A program made the translations under genes and the position numbers. A model generated the notes under the pieces. The model saw nothing but the letters and a program-made list of their open reading frames with translations. It was not told the DNA's origin and searched no databases. A stretch of DNA of 64,000 nt from Oscheius sp. JU75 (lineage: Eukaryota; Nematoda; Chromadorea; Rhabditida; Rhabditidae): contig JASJZC010000007.1 of assembly GCA_037178855.1 (NCBI GenBank), positions 1,426,001 through 1,490,000 on the forward strand, in the 5' to 3' direction. The number at the start of each line of letters is the position of its first letter. Within the stretch, counting starts at the first letter, position 1. Below, piece after piece: positions 1 to 14,300 of the stretch.

Positions 1-919
1 AGTGGACATTTGTGCTTTTTTCTGACTGAGCGGCCGAAGTGCGAAATTTCCTACGTTCGCATTTAATACTCATGCAACCCCTTTAAAGGTCGGTATTATA
101 CAGCTAATTCTTGGCTCCGCGCCAAACCTCAATGTTGCCGGCGGAGCACATTTGCGTGCAATCGGCATCATTCTTTTCGGACCCTCAGGTTTTACTACTT
201 GCAATTCATAACGCAATTTAAACAATGTTTGCAGATTCTTCGTATCGCAGACTATCGATAAAGTAGAGGAGATCGATGTTTTATATATACCCTTCAGGAT
301 CAAATTAAGGTTTTATCCAGTTGCGTACTTTTCTACCATAGTACCAGTTGGTGCAATAGTACGTTGAGCCGGCCTTGCCACACCCCCAGGTCTCTTATCA
401 GCAATCAAACTTCTTCCTCCTCTTTTCGTATCATTTTCAATCTTTTCTTAGACCAAAAGATTTGAAAAAGACGCCGCAGTCTAGAGATTTTGTTAACCTT
501 GATCGCACACTTTGCGCTGTTTTGTTTGCTTCGGGTGGGTTGACCTTTAGACGTTTACCGCAACCAACCTTATTTAAAACTTAAAACAGAAAAAAAACTT
601 GGAGAAAGACGACAGATTTGCATCATACCAGCCATAATTTGCAACAGATCATCCATTAGCTTCACACTCGCGATGAAACAGTTTTTTGACTCCTTTCGTA
701 CACCTGGAATTGTTTTTGTTAGTTCCTTTCATAAACATATTCAGTATCTTTAAAACTGAGAATAGGCGCTTTTTAAGAACTGATAATCGATTTTGTCACC
801 GTCTTTCTCTTTTTTTAAATGACGCATTTGAGTGATCTCGTGATATATAGCGAATCCCTTCTCAATCCAAACTTCTCTTCATATTTACCCTTTTATTTTT
901 TACGTTTCAGAAGAGGAAA
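1..919. other. Upstream region of the aldo-keto reductase gene
   Basis: No coding segment can be supported here. The last bases read TACGTTTCAG followed by AAGAGGAAA and the start codon. An acceptor-like site ten bases before an ATG is typical either of a 5' UTR intron or of spliced-leader trans-splicing in nematodes. No clear TATA box is seen close to the start. Confidence 0.5.
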
Positions 920-2254
920 ATGACCGTCGGTGGACCTCATGTCACTCTCTCCAATGGAGTCTCGATGCCTCTTGTCGGACTTGGAACCTGGCAGGTACCA
1001 GTTTTTTTTCTTGCGTTCTTATTTAAAGTCCATTTAAAGTCCTCCCCAGAAGAGGTAAAGGCCGCCGTCATCTCTGCCATCGATTCCGGCTACCGTCTCA
1101 TCGATACCGCAGCAGTCTACGACAACGAGGAAGCCATCGGAGAGGCCATTAAGGAGGTCATCGCCGCAAAGAAAGTCACCAGGGAGGAGCTGTTCATTAC
1201 CACAAAGCTTTGGGCCAGTCACCTGAGTCCCAAGGACTCTGAGCAGGCTTGCCGCGACAGCTTGAAGAAGCTCGGACTCGACTACGTCGATCTCTACCTG
1301 GCTCACATGCCTGCTGCCTTCAATGTGAGTTTTCTAAAGTTTTGTTCATTATACAACTCAACTTGGAAAAAGTGTAGTCATAGATCACGGTTTCCCTTAA
1401 ACTTTTTCAGAACACCATGACAGAGCAGGATCATTCCGTCACCGTTGAAGATGTCTGGCACGGTCTGGAGCACATCTACGAGCTCAAGCTTGCCAAGGCT
1501 ATCGGAGTCTCCAACTGGAGCGGAGAGCAGATTGAGAGAGTCATGAAGACTGCTAAAGTACCCATCCATAACAACCAGGTTTGTGAGCAATAACGTTTGG
1601 CGAAATACGCTTCTATGTATAAACCTGGTGTTCTTCATTTCAGGTCGAACTCTTCCTCTATTGGCCTCAGCACGAGCTTGTTGAGATCAGCAAGAAGCAC
1701 AACATCGTTGTCACCTCCTATGCTTCACTCGGATCTCCCGGACGTGTCAACTTCAAGCTGCCTAGCGGAGCCAAACTGAATTGGGCTCCCGCCCCTAACG
1801 CTCTAGAAGACGAGCACGTCAAGGAGCTTGCTAAGAAGTACCACAAGTCCCCGGCCCAGATCCTTCTCCGCTACATCCTCGATCGTGGAATCGCCATCAT
1901 CCCGAAGTCGACGAACGCCGGCAGAATCAAGGAGAACTTTGACCTCTTCGACTTCAAAATCACCGAGGACGAGATCAAACTGCTCGAGTCTTCGCCTCAC
2001 AAGCAGCGCCTCTTCCTCCAAGACTTGTGAGTTTTCTATGTTTTCAGCAGCAGCCACTTTCCATGGTAGCCACGTAGACAGGGCTTATCATGACGCGATA
2101 AAATCCCACTAGTTAGAAACTACCATTTTTCTTTTAGGGGAGCATCATAGAGATGACGTTTATGGGGAACGACGTAGACCTTATGACTGGAAATAATATC
2201 GTTTTCAGCATGGAGGGCCACCCTGAAGACCCCTTCAAGAACGAGCGCCAGTAA
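920..2254 (+). CDS. Aldo-keto reductase, five exons
   Basis: NADPH-dependent aldo-keto reductase of the AKR superfamily, a cytosolic TIM-barrel enzyme that reduces aldehydes and ketones. Exons are 920-994, 1040-1324, 1411-1578, 1644-2026 and 2209-2254, giving about 318 residues, the normal family length. Visible family motifs are VGLGTWQSSPEEV at the N-terminus, GYRLIDTAAVYDNE (catalytic Asp and Tyr), ITTKLW (catalytic Lys), LDYVDLYLAHMP (catalytic His), AIGVSNW, and IIPKSTNAGRIKEN for cofactor binding. The first intron is only 45 bases and ends in TTTAAAG, a weaker acceptor, but it is the one that keeps frame and joins the conserved GTWQ/SSPEE segment. The gene is GC-richer than its surroundings, which suggests high expression. 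Substrate cannot be told from sequence. Confidence 0.93.
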
Positions 2255-2324
2255 ACTACTCTACTCGTCGTCTTCATGCCACCGTCTTAAACAACACGGC
2301 TATATGTAATGATGCTAATCAATT

Positions 2325-2330
2325 AATAAA
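2325..2330 (+). terminator. Polyadenylation signal of the aldo-keto reductase
   Basis: AATAAA lies about 70 bases after the stop codon of the reductase gene, with a T-rich stretch directly behind it. Confidence 0.7.
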
Positions 2331-5300
2331 TTTTTTGGGTTTGAAACGTTTTCACCTGGGACATTTAATCTCCGGAGATGGTGTTATGGTGATCATCCCT
2401 CTCCTGTCCAACAGACGTCTAATCGGAAACGCAGGAAGTTTTCCCGTCCCACCTCGGATCCTATTATTATCCGGCTATTTTTGAAAGCGATATACTCATT
2501 TGAAACGTGACTCTTTTGAGATGCCAGCAAGAACCTTTCCATGCATATTTTATCTTGGTCAAAATTTTAAGGTAGCAGAAGTCTTCACATAACTTTTGTC
2601 GCTCAAATTTGGGCAAGGAACTATAAGTTGTACGCTGGTTTAAACACATGCAGATTTCAAGTTCTTATACTACCAAAACGTGTCAAATACTTTTGTACCG
2701 TGTCTCTCTTTCTGTTCCTCACACCTAGCTACCCTTCTGTATTGTATTTGTCAGCAGCTTCTGTTGCGACTATTAATCAGTTTCACTTTTTCTTATAGCT
2801 TAAAGTTCCTCGGGTGCTTTCTTGTAGTCAAGTTCTTCACTATTTATCATTTGCGACACTGACAGTATTCATTCCTTGCCTTGCCGCTCAGCTGACTTTA
2901 GCCTTCTCATCCCCATCGGATGTTTGTCTCAAGTCTCTTTGATCTTCCGGGTCGAAGACCAGCAATAGTCGTCTCTTATGAGCTGAATGGACATTGCTCG
3001 AGAGTAGGTTGATTACGCCCAGCTATTCTAGGGCAATATAAACACGCGGATGTCCGATGCCTTGTTTTGATTGGTCATTTAGAAAAGAAGCCTCTTGGAA
3101 TAGTTACTTGAACTGAAGTAGAAAGAAACCAATTGGTCTCTCGAATTCACCTCCCGGGAATCCAATCTAAAGAACAATGACCACTAAACGGGGAGATCTT
3201 CAATCGTCATCTTGGACTATCTATCTCCTCTTACTTTTTGATCTAGGAGCCCTGAAATTGAATCATTTGTGCATGGCAGTGCAGGCAGACTCAATTCAAT
3301 ATAGAAACATAGCTGAGTGCATATGACAGTTGTTCCTCAGCGCACTTGTGAACTTCTTAGCTGCCTCAGCCTATTTAGGATTGATCCTCATGCAGTCTCA
3401 ACGGTTTCGAGCAGTTATACACTTCACAACAGCTTGTTTTGACGATTTTGTGAAACAATAGCTGCCTGTTCGTCAAGGAAAATAAACGCAACAGTTTAGC
3501 TGGGCAAAAAGCTACTATTAGCCCAAATCGAAGACTACAATTCTCATAAATTTACAAAATGGAGCCCCTATAGGTATCCTATCAACATGTCCTGCTGTTT
3601 TACTTGCAACCTGCTCTTATCGCTTTTTTTCTTGGCAAAGTACAAGTAAAACTTGCCTTTAACTTTACAACCATCTCTAACCTGTCCAGCCAAATTCACT
3701 TGTCTGCTTAGATCGGTCCTGTGAATTTAAAACCCCTGCAGAAGTTCATAGAATACTGTGTCTTTGAGTTTGGTATACCTACAGCTATCTGGTTCAGCTT
3801 TTAATGATGCTCCCATATCGTAAAACTTCAACAAGTGTTCACATCAAGCTATGGGTTTTCCACATAGGGCATTAGATGTTAAACATTTAGAGTGAATCCT
3901 CCCACTTCTTCTGTTTTGTATGGTTTCTGGTTTACGCTGTTCAGATGCTTTCCTTCCCGTTATTGTGTTCTCTCACCCGTGTTGTTTAGTCTTTGCCGCG
4001 TCTTGACAATAATGTAAACGATTCCAATTGGTCTATAAATTAATGTAAGCCTCTGAGTCATTTCGGCATCTCCCTTTTTCTGTTGGCAGCATCACAATTG
4101 GCCGAAACTGAAACACAATTTCGATCATATCTTGCTGTATAGAGGAATAGGACCAATATGTTACTACTATCCTGAAACAGACCTCTTTTGAAACCTTGTG
4201 TTCCAAACTGTTCCATTAAGTCATGTCACTGCTTCAATTGCAAGAAGTACATGTAATAGTAAAAACTTGGTTAAAAATATAAAGCGGGGTAGGTTTGTGG
4301 AGATCGCTTAAAAACCTTGCTACCTCTTTTTGTTAACTGACGCAAGTTTTTAAAAAAGCAATCTCTCCAGGGACGTTCTTACAAGGCATCGCAAAGGTTA
4401 CTTCCGTGATTAGGTCTGATGGGATGGGGAAGTGAGCAAATCAGATAGCATATCGCGTGGGGCTATTAGTCTACGAGTTTGCTCTGAGTTTTGTGCAGAG
4501 TCTTTGTTCCATGCTCTTTGTTGCTGTCTTTAGTCTCTGTTACAAACAAGAAGTGGTCAAACTGATAGAGAATTCAAGAAAAACATCCTAGTAGGACAAT
4601 GCGAGGTGGGTGAGCAAGGATTGATGAACACGTTTGTGATTTCACTACATCACTAAACATGACTATGTTACCATGTTCTCTTGAACTTGAAAATTTTGCG
4701 AAAAGTTGATTGCTATATAGACGTTTGCCTCTATGGGTTTCTTCGCACTTACAAAAGAGTTATGAAAGCAAAAGATCTGCTATAAAATATTGTTGATCTA
4801 ACCATCCCTCTCTCCATCTTTCGTATTATATCGTTACAATTAACTCAATAACTCGAAGAGATTTGCAACAACTGCAAAAGCAATAATCTTATAACTGATT
4901 CAGAGCTTACATATGCTATTTGTTTTTTATTGTTGCTTAGACAACAATCATCTTAGTCTCATTATCAGTGAATAACCCTCTATAATCCGTTAACATTTCG
5001 CACTCTTTGATGTCAAACTTGTAGTTAATCCCGATATTTTTTCAAGCGCGGCAGACTAGCTTTGACTCACATTTCGACGCCGCCAGCTTAAGCCGTTCAA
5101 GTGGTTTCTTCTTATTTCTCTGTCTATTCCTTAAAACTTTCTTACATCATGTAGAAATTACATCAGCGTAGACATGAAGTTCAATTAGTTTTTAGTGATT
5201 CTGCAGACCATAACAACTAGTTCCAGGAGAATTAGGAAGTCTTGTTACAGGATGGGGGAAATGAGCTTCATGTTATGTTCTTGTAGTCATTAGAACAATG

Positions 5301-8300
5301 TTTCTAGAAAATTGACAACATCCATGCAGAATGTTGTAACAGGTCATAGACGACTAGCTACAACCGTTTAAATCTAACAAGCCGTACATTATTTTCTTTC
5401 AAACCGAAGTACTTCAACAAACCTACACTCTTGCACTTATATCTATCTTACTCTTATCGCCAACGACAGAAGCTGCGTAAGACTCTCGATTATTGTATTG
5501 TTTCAATCAGAAAGCCGTGTCAATTTAACGAGACTTCTTTTCTTATTCGGTTGGCCAATCTTTCAAAAAGGAGCATTTCCCCCGCATACGTATTTTCTGC
5601 CACCCGATTGTAAAACTTGATTCGTATAGCTGTACGTCTAATAATGTCTGCTCTACATGAGAGCTCAAGCCGGTTATGTAAGTCACAATTCTTAACAGTT
5701 TATACTTTTGATAGGTTACACAAAAAATATAAATCTTCTAAGCTCGAAAGAAACATCTTTCGAACGTTTTCTTTTCGTTCCAAGTACAATAGTCATTATT
5801 CGTTTAAAGTCATTATTCGTTTGTCACAAGATACTGTTTTATAAAATTAGTTCAAACAGAAGTTTGTTCACCTTGAGTATAGTTTTTTTTAGTCTTTTCG
5901 CTCTAAAATTGGTCTTCTAGTGTTTCCAAGCAAATTATTCTGTTGGCAATGAGGTAATGGGATTAACTACTCCCTCTACTTGAAACCAACTTGTGACCTG
6001 TGTCGCAGAATCAAATTTCCTAATTCGGGCGGAGAAACACAGGGCTCTCAGTAATTGGCTAATTCAGCGGATGAGCATTTCGAGTTCTTTCATAACCGAA
6101 TTGACCTCGGAGTAGTCATATATCCAGAAATATGCTGGTCTATGCACTGGGCTTTCGACGAACACCCAGACCCATGTTGCATAACCAATTAAGTAGGAGA
6201 AAACACACACATAGAGTCTAGGTTTTTCTTTCTCCCCAGCGATTAGCATGATCTCTAGCAGGTTAGAGTATGAACCTGCTCCCAAAAATATCTTCTTCGT
6301 CAGCTGATGTTTTATACTTCTTGTTCTGAGCCATATATTTGTTAAGACTTCCGCTCACTGAAATTTGTAGCTCACGAGAGAGGTCAGTAGAGAACAATTT
6401 GAAAGACACGCAATGTTTTTGACTGTACTTCTTTTGCAGAATCACGAGATGTCTCAGTTCTAACACTAGCAGTGATTCGGGCGGTTGGTCATTTGATGCA
6501 GGTAAGATCACATGTTTTGTGGTTAAAAGGCTGGGTCACTGGCGTCTTACTATTCTTCATTTAACAAACACTTTTATGATACAAAACCAAGCAGGTTAGA
6601 CAACCATATTTTGCTATTTCTACCACTGTTGAAACAAACAAACGTGGCTGTAGATATTAATAAATGCTACAATTGCCATTTAAAAGTTTCCTTTACACGA
6701 TCTTTTGTTCTACAGTAGTCTTCTTAGTTTGAATTCTCCTCTTATTTCTTACCGTTGGTTAAAAGACTCTTGTCGCTTTGCATGTCTAGGTATGCAGACG
6801 CTTTTTGTTTGACGTTTTAGCGTAAAACGGATTGCGGTACCGCACCGTAAAAAGTGAGGCGTTACGGTAAACAAATAGTATTGCTGCGTTACCAGGTCGA
6901 TCGTATTCAAATGATCAATTGACTCAGACCGAGAAACCACCCGCATGTTCGTCGATTTGCAGTTTATTGTCTTGCGAGGTAGAAGATGACTCATTATACA
7001 AGTGAGTTTTGTACGTCATCGACAAATTACAAAATGTATGGAAACTTGATAAAAGCTGGTTATGAGATTGACCTGTTCAAACCCTTAGCAAATGTTTGTT
7101 CTGGTTCTGACATATATCTTCTGTGTCAAGCAAACTCGTACAATCTACCCGATTTATCACGAGGGCCAGCTGACCTGAACAGCTGTACAAACTGAGCCTT
7201 TTTGATCGTGTCTATGGCTTCCCAACTTTTTTTTAACCATCCGTGACGCTTCGTTTTCAAACTGTTCACATTGGGCACGACTTTGCATGATAGACTGAAT
7301 TGCGTGCTATTCTTTGATCTTGTTTCTGGTCATCTGACTACTTTCCGCCTTGAAATTTTTCTTACCGACTATTCATCTCCGCAGCAAGGCTAAAAAGTTG
7401 TCCTCTTACCCACGCAGATTCACATTTTTGATCGCTCAGAATGTGTCTAGGATAGGAAGGTTTCAAATTTGCCATGCGAGATAAGAGTCACAACATCTGC
7501 TCGTCCTCCTCTTCGTGATTCATTAACTTCTACATCCTGTTTGCTAGAGACTGACTTCCCTCCATTATGGAGTTTTCGCTATTTTTCCATTATATGGTTC
7601 CCTGTTGTCGAGTTAGTATTTCCTCTATTCCTAATTGAGGTCCTGAGGAAACCCTCTCAAAATTTTTATTGCCCTTATAAAGAGGACGAAAGAATAAGAC
7701 GAGGTAGACATCCTCTCGTTATCTGCCTTTGGGGAAGTCCCCCGCTCTTCACTTTACTTTTCTAATTAACCTGTTTGCAGAATGCATAGATACAAACATG
7801 CTCTTCATGTGACAACATTGAAGTTCATTACCTTTCAAACAGTCTTGGCGTGTTTTGATTCCTTCTTCAAATGAACACGAAAACAAAACTAGCAAAAAGG
7901 ACATAACTGACCGAAGTTCGTTCCGGAAACAGCAAAAAGACAAAAATTTAGAGTAGCTAACAAGCATAATTTATAACGTCAAGGATCCACTTATGTTATT
8001 AACGATCTTCGAACTTTTCAAAATATCAAAAATTGACTTCTCATTCGAACGTTAGTATCGAGTTCGACGAGGAAGGAGAAGGTGGAATACGTTAGTGTTT
8101 TGTCAGCGGTTCTTCGCTTGTTTGCTACGTCCTCTCTAGACAACCATGACTCACGGAACTTGCAAAGACTTCCGAGATTTCGCATGCGTGTCAAAGTCCT
8201 GGTCGAACCCAATAGACCTGTCTGTTTTGTGTACTGTAATAGTCTGTCTCTTCCAACAGGCCACTGTAACTGTTCCTCTCACTTTGGCGTATCTTCAGTA

Positions 8301-11300
8301 ATGAACCACCCTGTTCAGATGTTCATCTATTACCTTGTTTGATCCTCAGGCACTGATAGTACCGTATTGTACAGAGGATTTCAATGTGAGTTGAGCAGTG
8401 TTGCTCGCATCTGTTGCTCACTCTTACGCATCCTGTTTTTCTTCAAAACATGACATGTTCTTGTTATAACTTCACCTCCCACCTATTAAAATCCGATCTC
8501 AAAGAGCATCCACTTTCCAAGAAAGGAAAGTGCTGAACGCTTGAGACTCATCCCACTCAGTTGCACAAATATTTTCTTACTTTTGCATACCTTCAGCTGA
8601 CCTTCCTGGATCACCCGTAGTGTGCGTCTTGTTGTGTGGAAGAGAGCAAAAGACCCAGCCTTTCAAGGTATCAGAGAACCCAGTCAATTTTGGGTGCTAG
8701 ACGAAGACCAAACATCGCTCTACTACTTAGGCTGCAAATCCCCTGACAAGGACGGACAGTTTTCGCAGAAAAACGAAAGAACAAGTCTAGCAGTTTGTGG
8801 ACCCCTCTTACAAGTTTTCTCGTCTTCTTTGATGCGCGGTGGGTAAAATCTTCCTCTTTCTGACGGGTAAGAATATTTTTACGAGTAGAAACTAGGAACT
8901 GATAGCATATTTAGAATGGACGTGTGAACGATCCCTGACTAATTATGCTCAAAGATCTGCGAAATAGGAAGAAAACAATTACAAATTTTGAAATGAATGG
9001 TAGAAGGAGGATTTGCAACCTTAGTTTGAACACTTTCACTGAGATAGCTGCTCTCAATTTTCGTACTTATATTATTTTGAAACTTCAAACGAACTGTTCA
9101 GGTTTTCTGCATGAATGTAAGTAGTGGAAACGAAACAGCTAAGGACTGATTGTGAAACTTTCGAAAACAGACGATCTACGAACTTGAAGGACATAAGAAT
9201 TCTTTCCTTTCAGGTCTAAAAAGAAATCAGCTGGTTTTCATAATTTCATTTTTTGTTTCTTATTATTTCTGCCAGCTGAAAATCGGTGAATGCTGAACTC
9301 TCAACTTCGCTGATCTGTATAATGTTCTTCCCTTCTTTCTCTTGGTGTACTGTTGTATTTCGGTCGAGATAATATTTTCCATTTGACCACTTTTCGTCCA
9401 CTCTCGCTAAAAACACGATTTCAGTTGATAACGAGCATAAGCGAACAACAGATAAAGATGGAGGAATACGAAGATTTGGTGAGTATTTTTTTTAAAGAAT
9501 TGTATGGTTTCGTCCAAGTCTATACAGTGCAGAAATCGGTCTTGCGAGAAATTTATTTAGTAACTGTCGTTAAGAAGAGTTTTGAAGGGAAAGTGTGTTG
9601 CAGCTGTTATCCCGAAATGGAAACGGAAAGATAGGAAATTCTGGGATAGGACGGTAAAGGTCTGCTTTTCTGATAACTCTTTCAAACAATTGTCAGGCTG
9701 TTGTCCTACGACATCAGAGATTGCTCCAAATTTTTCCCGATTTCTGTTGTTCAAATAACTTTATGTTATATGGTAGATACCGGCAAACATTCCCATCACT
9801 TCTGCCCAAGTGAACACATGCTCTTAGACATTGTTTATGTGCCATTCTGTCAGTATGATGGCGAGGCTCCTGTCGTGCGTGTCTTAAAACCGCTATCTCT
9901 CTCGTAAAAGGTTATAGGACTCCTCCCTCCGGAAGCTCTTAGTTTGGTCTGTTTCTCTTAGCCTCATCATCATGTCCGCTTCTATTCTCCCTTACATCCG
10001 ATAAGCGTGCGAAAGGACATTACTCTTTGACTGGGAAAGTTCACTTTGGTGCTGCCGGAACATTTGAGTCCATTCTTTTCGCAAAAAACAGGGCACTTAG
10101 ACCTGGAGTCCCAGGTAAGGACAATTGTCTTTGTCCGTGACGAGAGCAATTAAGAGATTGGCGCCACCTACCAGCCAAGAGTCTAGAGTTAATTTCCAAC
10201 TTTTGGACATTTTTGCTGTAGTTCCTAACAGCATGTGGAAACTCAATGTGTGCCTCCTGATATTTAAAGGGACTTACAAGTTTTCCGTCTATTCTAGTAC
10301 GTTGAAAGCAATGAGAAGACATGTAATCATGAACGTGTTTAAAAATATCCACCTGATTTGACAAGTTTAACAACGTCGTAGAAAAATGTCAGAATTCGGA
10401 TCTTTTGGGCTATTTAGGAACTTAAATTTGCAGTAAACTGACAGACTTGTTGTATTTGCTATTACAAAGAATTGTCAAATCATAGTTAAATGCATATCAC
10501 TTTCCGAATCATGGAACAGTTAAGTTGATTCCCACTACCTATTCCAATGAAAAACTTTCCGAGCTTTCACTTTCACAGACTTGTGTTAATCACCAATTTC
10601 CTCATTCCCCTCTTTTTGTGAATGTTTCACAAGCCTTTCTTTCAATTTCATTGGTAATTGACGTATTTCTGGAAACATCGGATGGTTCTTGAAATGTTTT
10701 TGCGAAAATACAGTGTGATCTTCCAATTAATGTGATGTATGAGAGGGTGGTAGTCACCTTTTAATGACGGCAGGAAAAGCTAATTCACGCGAGATATTTT
10801 CGACTTTTCCGCTACGTGATTTTCATACAAACAGCAGACTCAAAATTGTTCAGAGCAGTTTCGTTCCACCTGTCAATGTTTTCCGCTTAAATTCTAAAAT
10901 TGGAATTGAAAGCGCGTAAAACTTGCTTCGAAAGCGTTCTAAGCTATCAAATTTTCTCAATATTGTGCGCACGCGGGACTAGAGTTTGCCCTAAGTTGTG
11001 ATGATTTTCAGTTCGTCACATAAAGAGATTAGTATCGTTACTCATCATACCGTTTGGTTCAAGATGGATTGCAAAGATTAAAGACTCAGTCACACTTTTG
11101 AAAAAATGACTCTAATTTTTTTGAACGCCGTCCAGTCACGTACGCCCAGTTTTGTGATTGCAACACGGATGCGTTAAAATTTCAAAATCATTTTTCTCGA
11201 AAACAAAAAATGTTCACACATTACGCTTCCATACTTTATTAATCAGATTTCTTAGTTATTCATTCTTCCAGCCGTTGCGTATCAGCTAGTTATCACACAA

Positions 11301-14300
11301 GGAACGTCGGAAACTTTCAAAATCCAGTCATCCGATTCTCATGCTTTTAATTAGTTACAGTACATGGAGTCTAGCTCGAACTTTTTTCGGTCAACCACAC
11401 TGTCTGTTTTCCGACTCCGACAATCCTCATTCACTTTCTCTCTAACCACTGAACAGGAAGAGAGACTCTTTTTACTGACGGGGGGTCATATTAGCCAATT
11501 AGAGTACCACTGATAACTCTTCCTGTTACTCGAATCAGGTTTGGAAACTGAGAACAGCGTAGGCAACGGCGACTTTGCACTCAGCAAAGTTTGAAGATTA
11601 ATAGGTTGCCGATAAGTGAATTGGTAGGGAGAAGAAGAAGGTAATTGGAAGGATAAGTAGATTTCCTTATCACTGCTGGAACTGCTCCGGTGTCAGGTAG
11701 GTTTGTTTAGGAACAAAGAAAACACATTTCGTCGTGCTTCTTTTGGTTTGAAGAAAAGTACAAGTCACGATCTGAAACTTACCAACACCGGAAACCTTAC
11801 TTGCTTGATGCGCTAAGTACTTGATGCGCTAAGTCGGGTCCTCTCCTGGAGAGCTTTGTCAATTAACAATTGTAAAAATCTTTGCACCGAGTGAAAAGAA
11901 ACTATAGTTATTCCATTGAAGATAACTCCTTTTGAAACATGTGTCGCCGTGTTTTTCCTGCAGTTCCCCTGTTATTGTTTCCGTTTCAAGGAGTAGCCAC
12001 TGGGTAAACAGCTCCAGACGTTCGACCGCTTTTCCCACGAACCACACATTAACATATGACCTGTTTTCGACTTTCCGAAGAGGTCCAATTCGCTGGAGCT
12101 CGGGCTGTTTATATCCTGCCGTTACCAAATTTATCCGCAGGACTTTCCATTTGGGGCCACGTTTCTGATGACTCTTGCAAATCCTACTGTGTTGACAGGC
12201 TCGCGGATCAAAAAAATTGGCCTCTAGGACCACGTGTGGTTCTTGTTTTCGAACCGCCAGTGCTCTCATCTACATAAAGCTGTTAGACGGAACTGCTTAG
12301 CAGCTCCGAATTATACGACTCCCTCATGACCTTGTTAGCATTGATCATGACGATCTTGAGTGCTCTGTGTAATTAACTCGAAAAACCTTTGAAGAACTAG
12401 AATTGCATTCTTTCAAACATTACAGAGACAGAGACAAAACAGTTCTGAAACCGAATTAAAATAGCACCACCTGAAGCCCATTTCAGCCTAATGAGTTTAC
12501 AGACTCGGAAACATATTTCCGGGCTTCGTGTGTTTTCACGGAAGGTCTCTTTAGCAATGTTTTTCCCTGTTTGAGAACTGACTACCGTACCCGCAGCTCT
12601 TTTTATAGCCAGTTTGCAGTATTAATTTTTCAGCTGTGACAGCGTGTTGTGATTGCTTATTGCGTGAATTATTTACATGATATTAAAGGATTCATCAAAG
12701 CTTCTTATCTGTAAGTGATAACAAGATCTCGCGTTTTTCTGGCCAATATTGCTGTGTCGTAGGTGCTAGCTGAACGTAGTTTGCTTACTCCTAAAGGAGA
12801 TATCCTACAGTTTTTGCGTTGTGCAAAATATTGTAAATTGTTTGACCAACAAAACATTTAGCACTTTGTATCACAGAAAACTGAACAACTTGTTTACTTT
12901 GTAAATATTTTAAGCCAATTTAAAGTCATTCAAAAGTCTAGATATGACCTCAATAATCTTTATCAGGGACTAGTTTTGAAGGTCGTCTACACTTTGTCTG
13001 CCTACTGACCAAAAGACGAGAGGCGAAACATAATCCGAACCTCGTGGAGCCTTCTCCCCACCTTTTTCACACGTAAACAGCCACAATTCATAATTCAAGA
13101 CCGTTCCTTTCGCTTTTTGGCGTGGCACCGCGAGTACTTACGTTTCTAGTCACATGTTTTCTCCTTTAGACGTTATTAGAGGTCCCCAGAGTGGCTTTTC
13201 ATTAGCCAATGTTTTCGAGAAGCAGTTCCTCAATGATGCAAGGCCAATTGTCACCGAGGGTCAGACAGAGAACAAAGTGTTACTCAGTCCATCGTAACCA
13301 GACAGACTTGTCCTTGATACTTGCTCATTGGGATCAATTAAAAATAATGGCCGCGTCTCGCTTCGAGAGTCACATATGATGAGCGGCTTTCCTTTCCGTA
13401 ATTGGTGGTTCCTAGTAGTTTTTGGAGTTCAAAAAACTGATACTCCTTGATAGTGAATCATTGTTTTCTCACCAAAAACAGAAAAAAGAAAAGTTAGAGT
13501 TAAGAGAAATCTTCAGCTACACTTTTCCTCACGCTACGCAACTCGAAGCATGTTTTGAATAGTTTATGATCTTTGTAAGGCACATGCCACAAAGGTAAGG
13601 ATTTGAACTACCCGCGACCGTTTAATTTGAAATCCCCTTCTCTACCACTGGCCTAACGATCCGCCCTGGCGCTCTTTCATTGGACTGTACGTAGGGACGC
13701 CATTTCTGACACCTTCTCACACCTAAATTTGACGCAAATTCTCTATTAGAAAACCAATCGATCTGTTCAGAACGTTTCCTTTGATTCTCGGTGTTGTTTT
13801 TTCACCATCGCCCTTTATTCTTAGTCCACCCACCTTAGACTCATTTTCTCATCAAATGAATGTCAGATAATGTTTTTTACCTACCTTCTCAGTGTTTTGG
13901 TTTCGGCCGTAGCACATTGCTCCCTTTACGATGGGCTCAAGTGTGTTTCTAAGTGACACCCACCTTGCTCTCTCCCTATTTGTCTCGAGGTGACAACATA
14001 AACGAGGACGCGCGGACAGTGTATAGCCGAAAATAAACAGCCACCCCCTTGGGCTCATTTTCTGGGAAAAAGTGTTCACCTACACGGACTACTCTGATCA
14101 TTAAGGATTCTTGGTCAGTCCCGGCTGTCTTTTATATCCGGGGATAAACAGCCACGAAAAGGATCGTGTTACCATACGTTTTCTTCTCGTCATGCTTTTC
14201 TCTTTTGTTGCGCGAATGTAAGAAAATAAAAAGGTTCAACTATTGTGCAAAGGAACGCAATCTTCTAAGAAGCCGACGCGTGTTTATTTCCTTTTCCGGT

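Noticed and set aside
10041-10373. 110-codon open frame, minus strand
   Set aside because: Overlaps a plus-strand frame of similar length and shows no domain or coding bias.
11859-12269. 136-codon open frame, minus strand
   Set aside because: Longest frame in the desert, but no motif, no splice-site support, and similar frames on the other strand; expected by chance in 15 kb.
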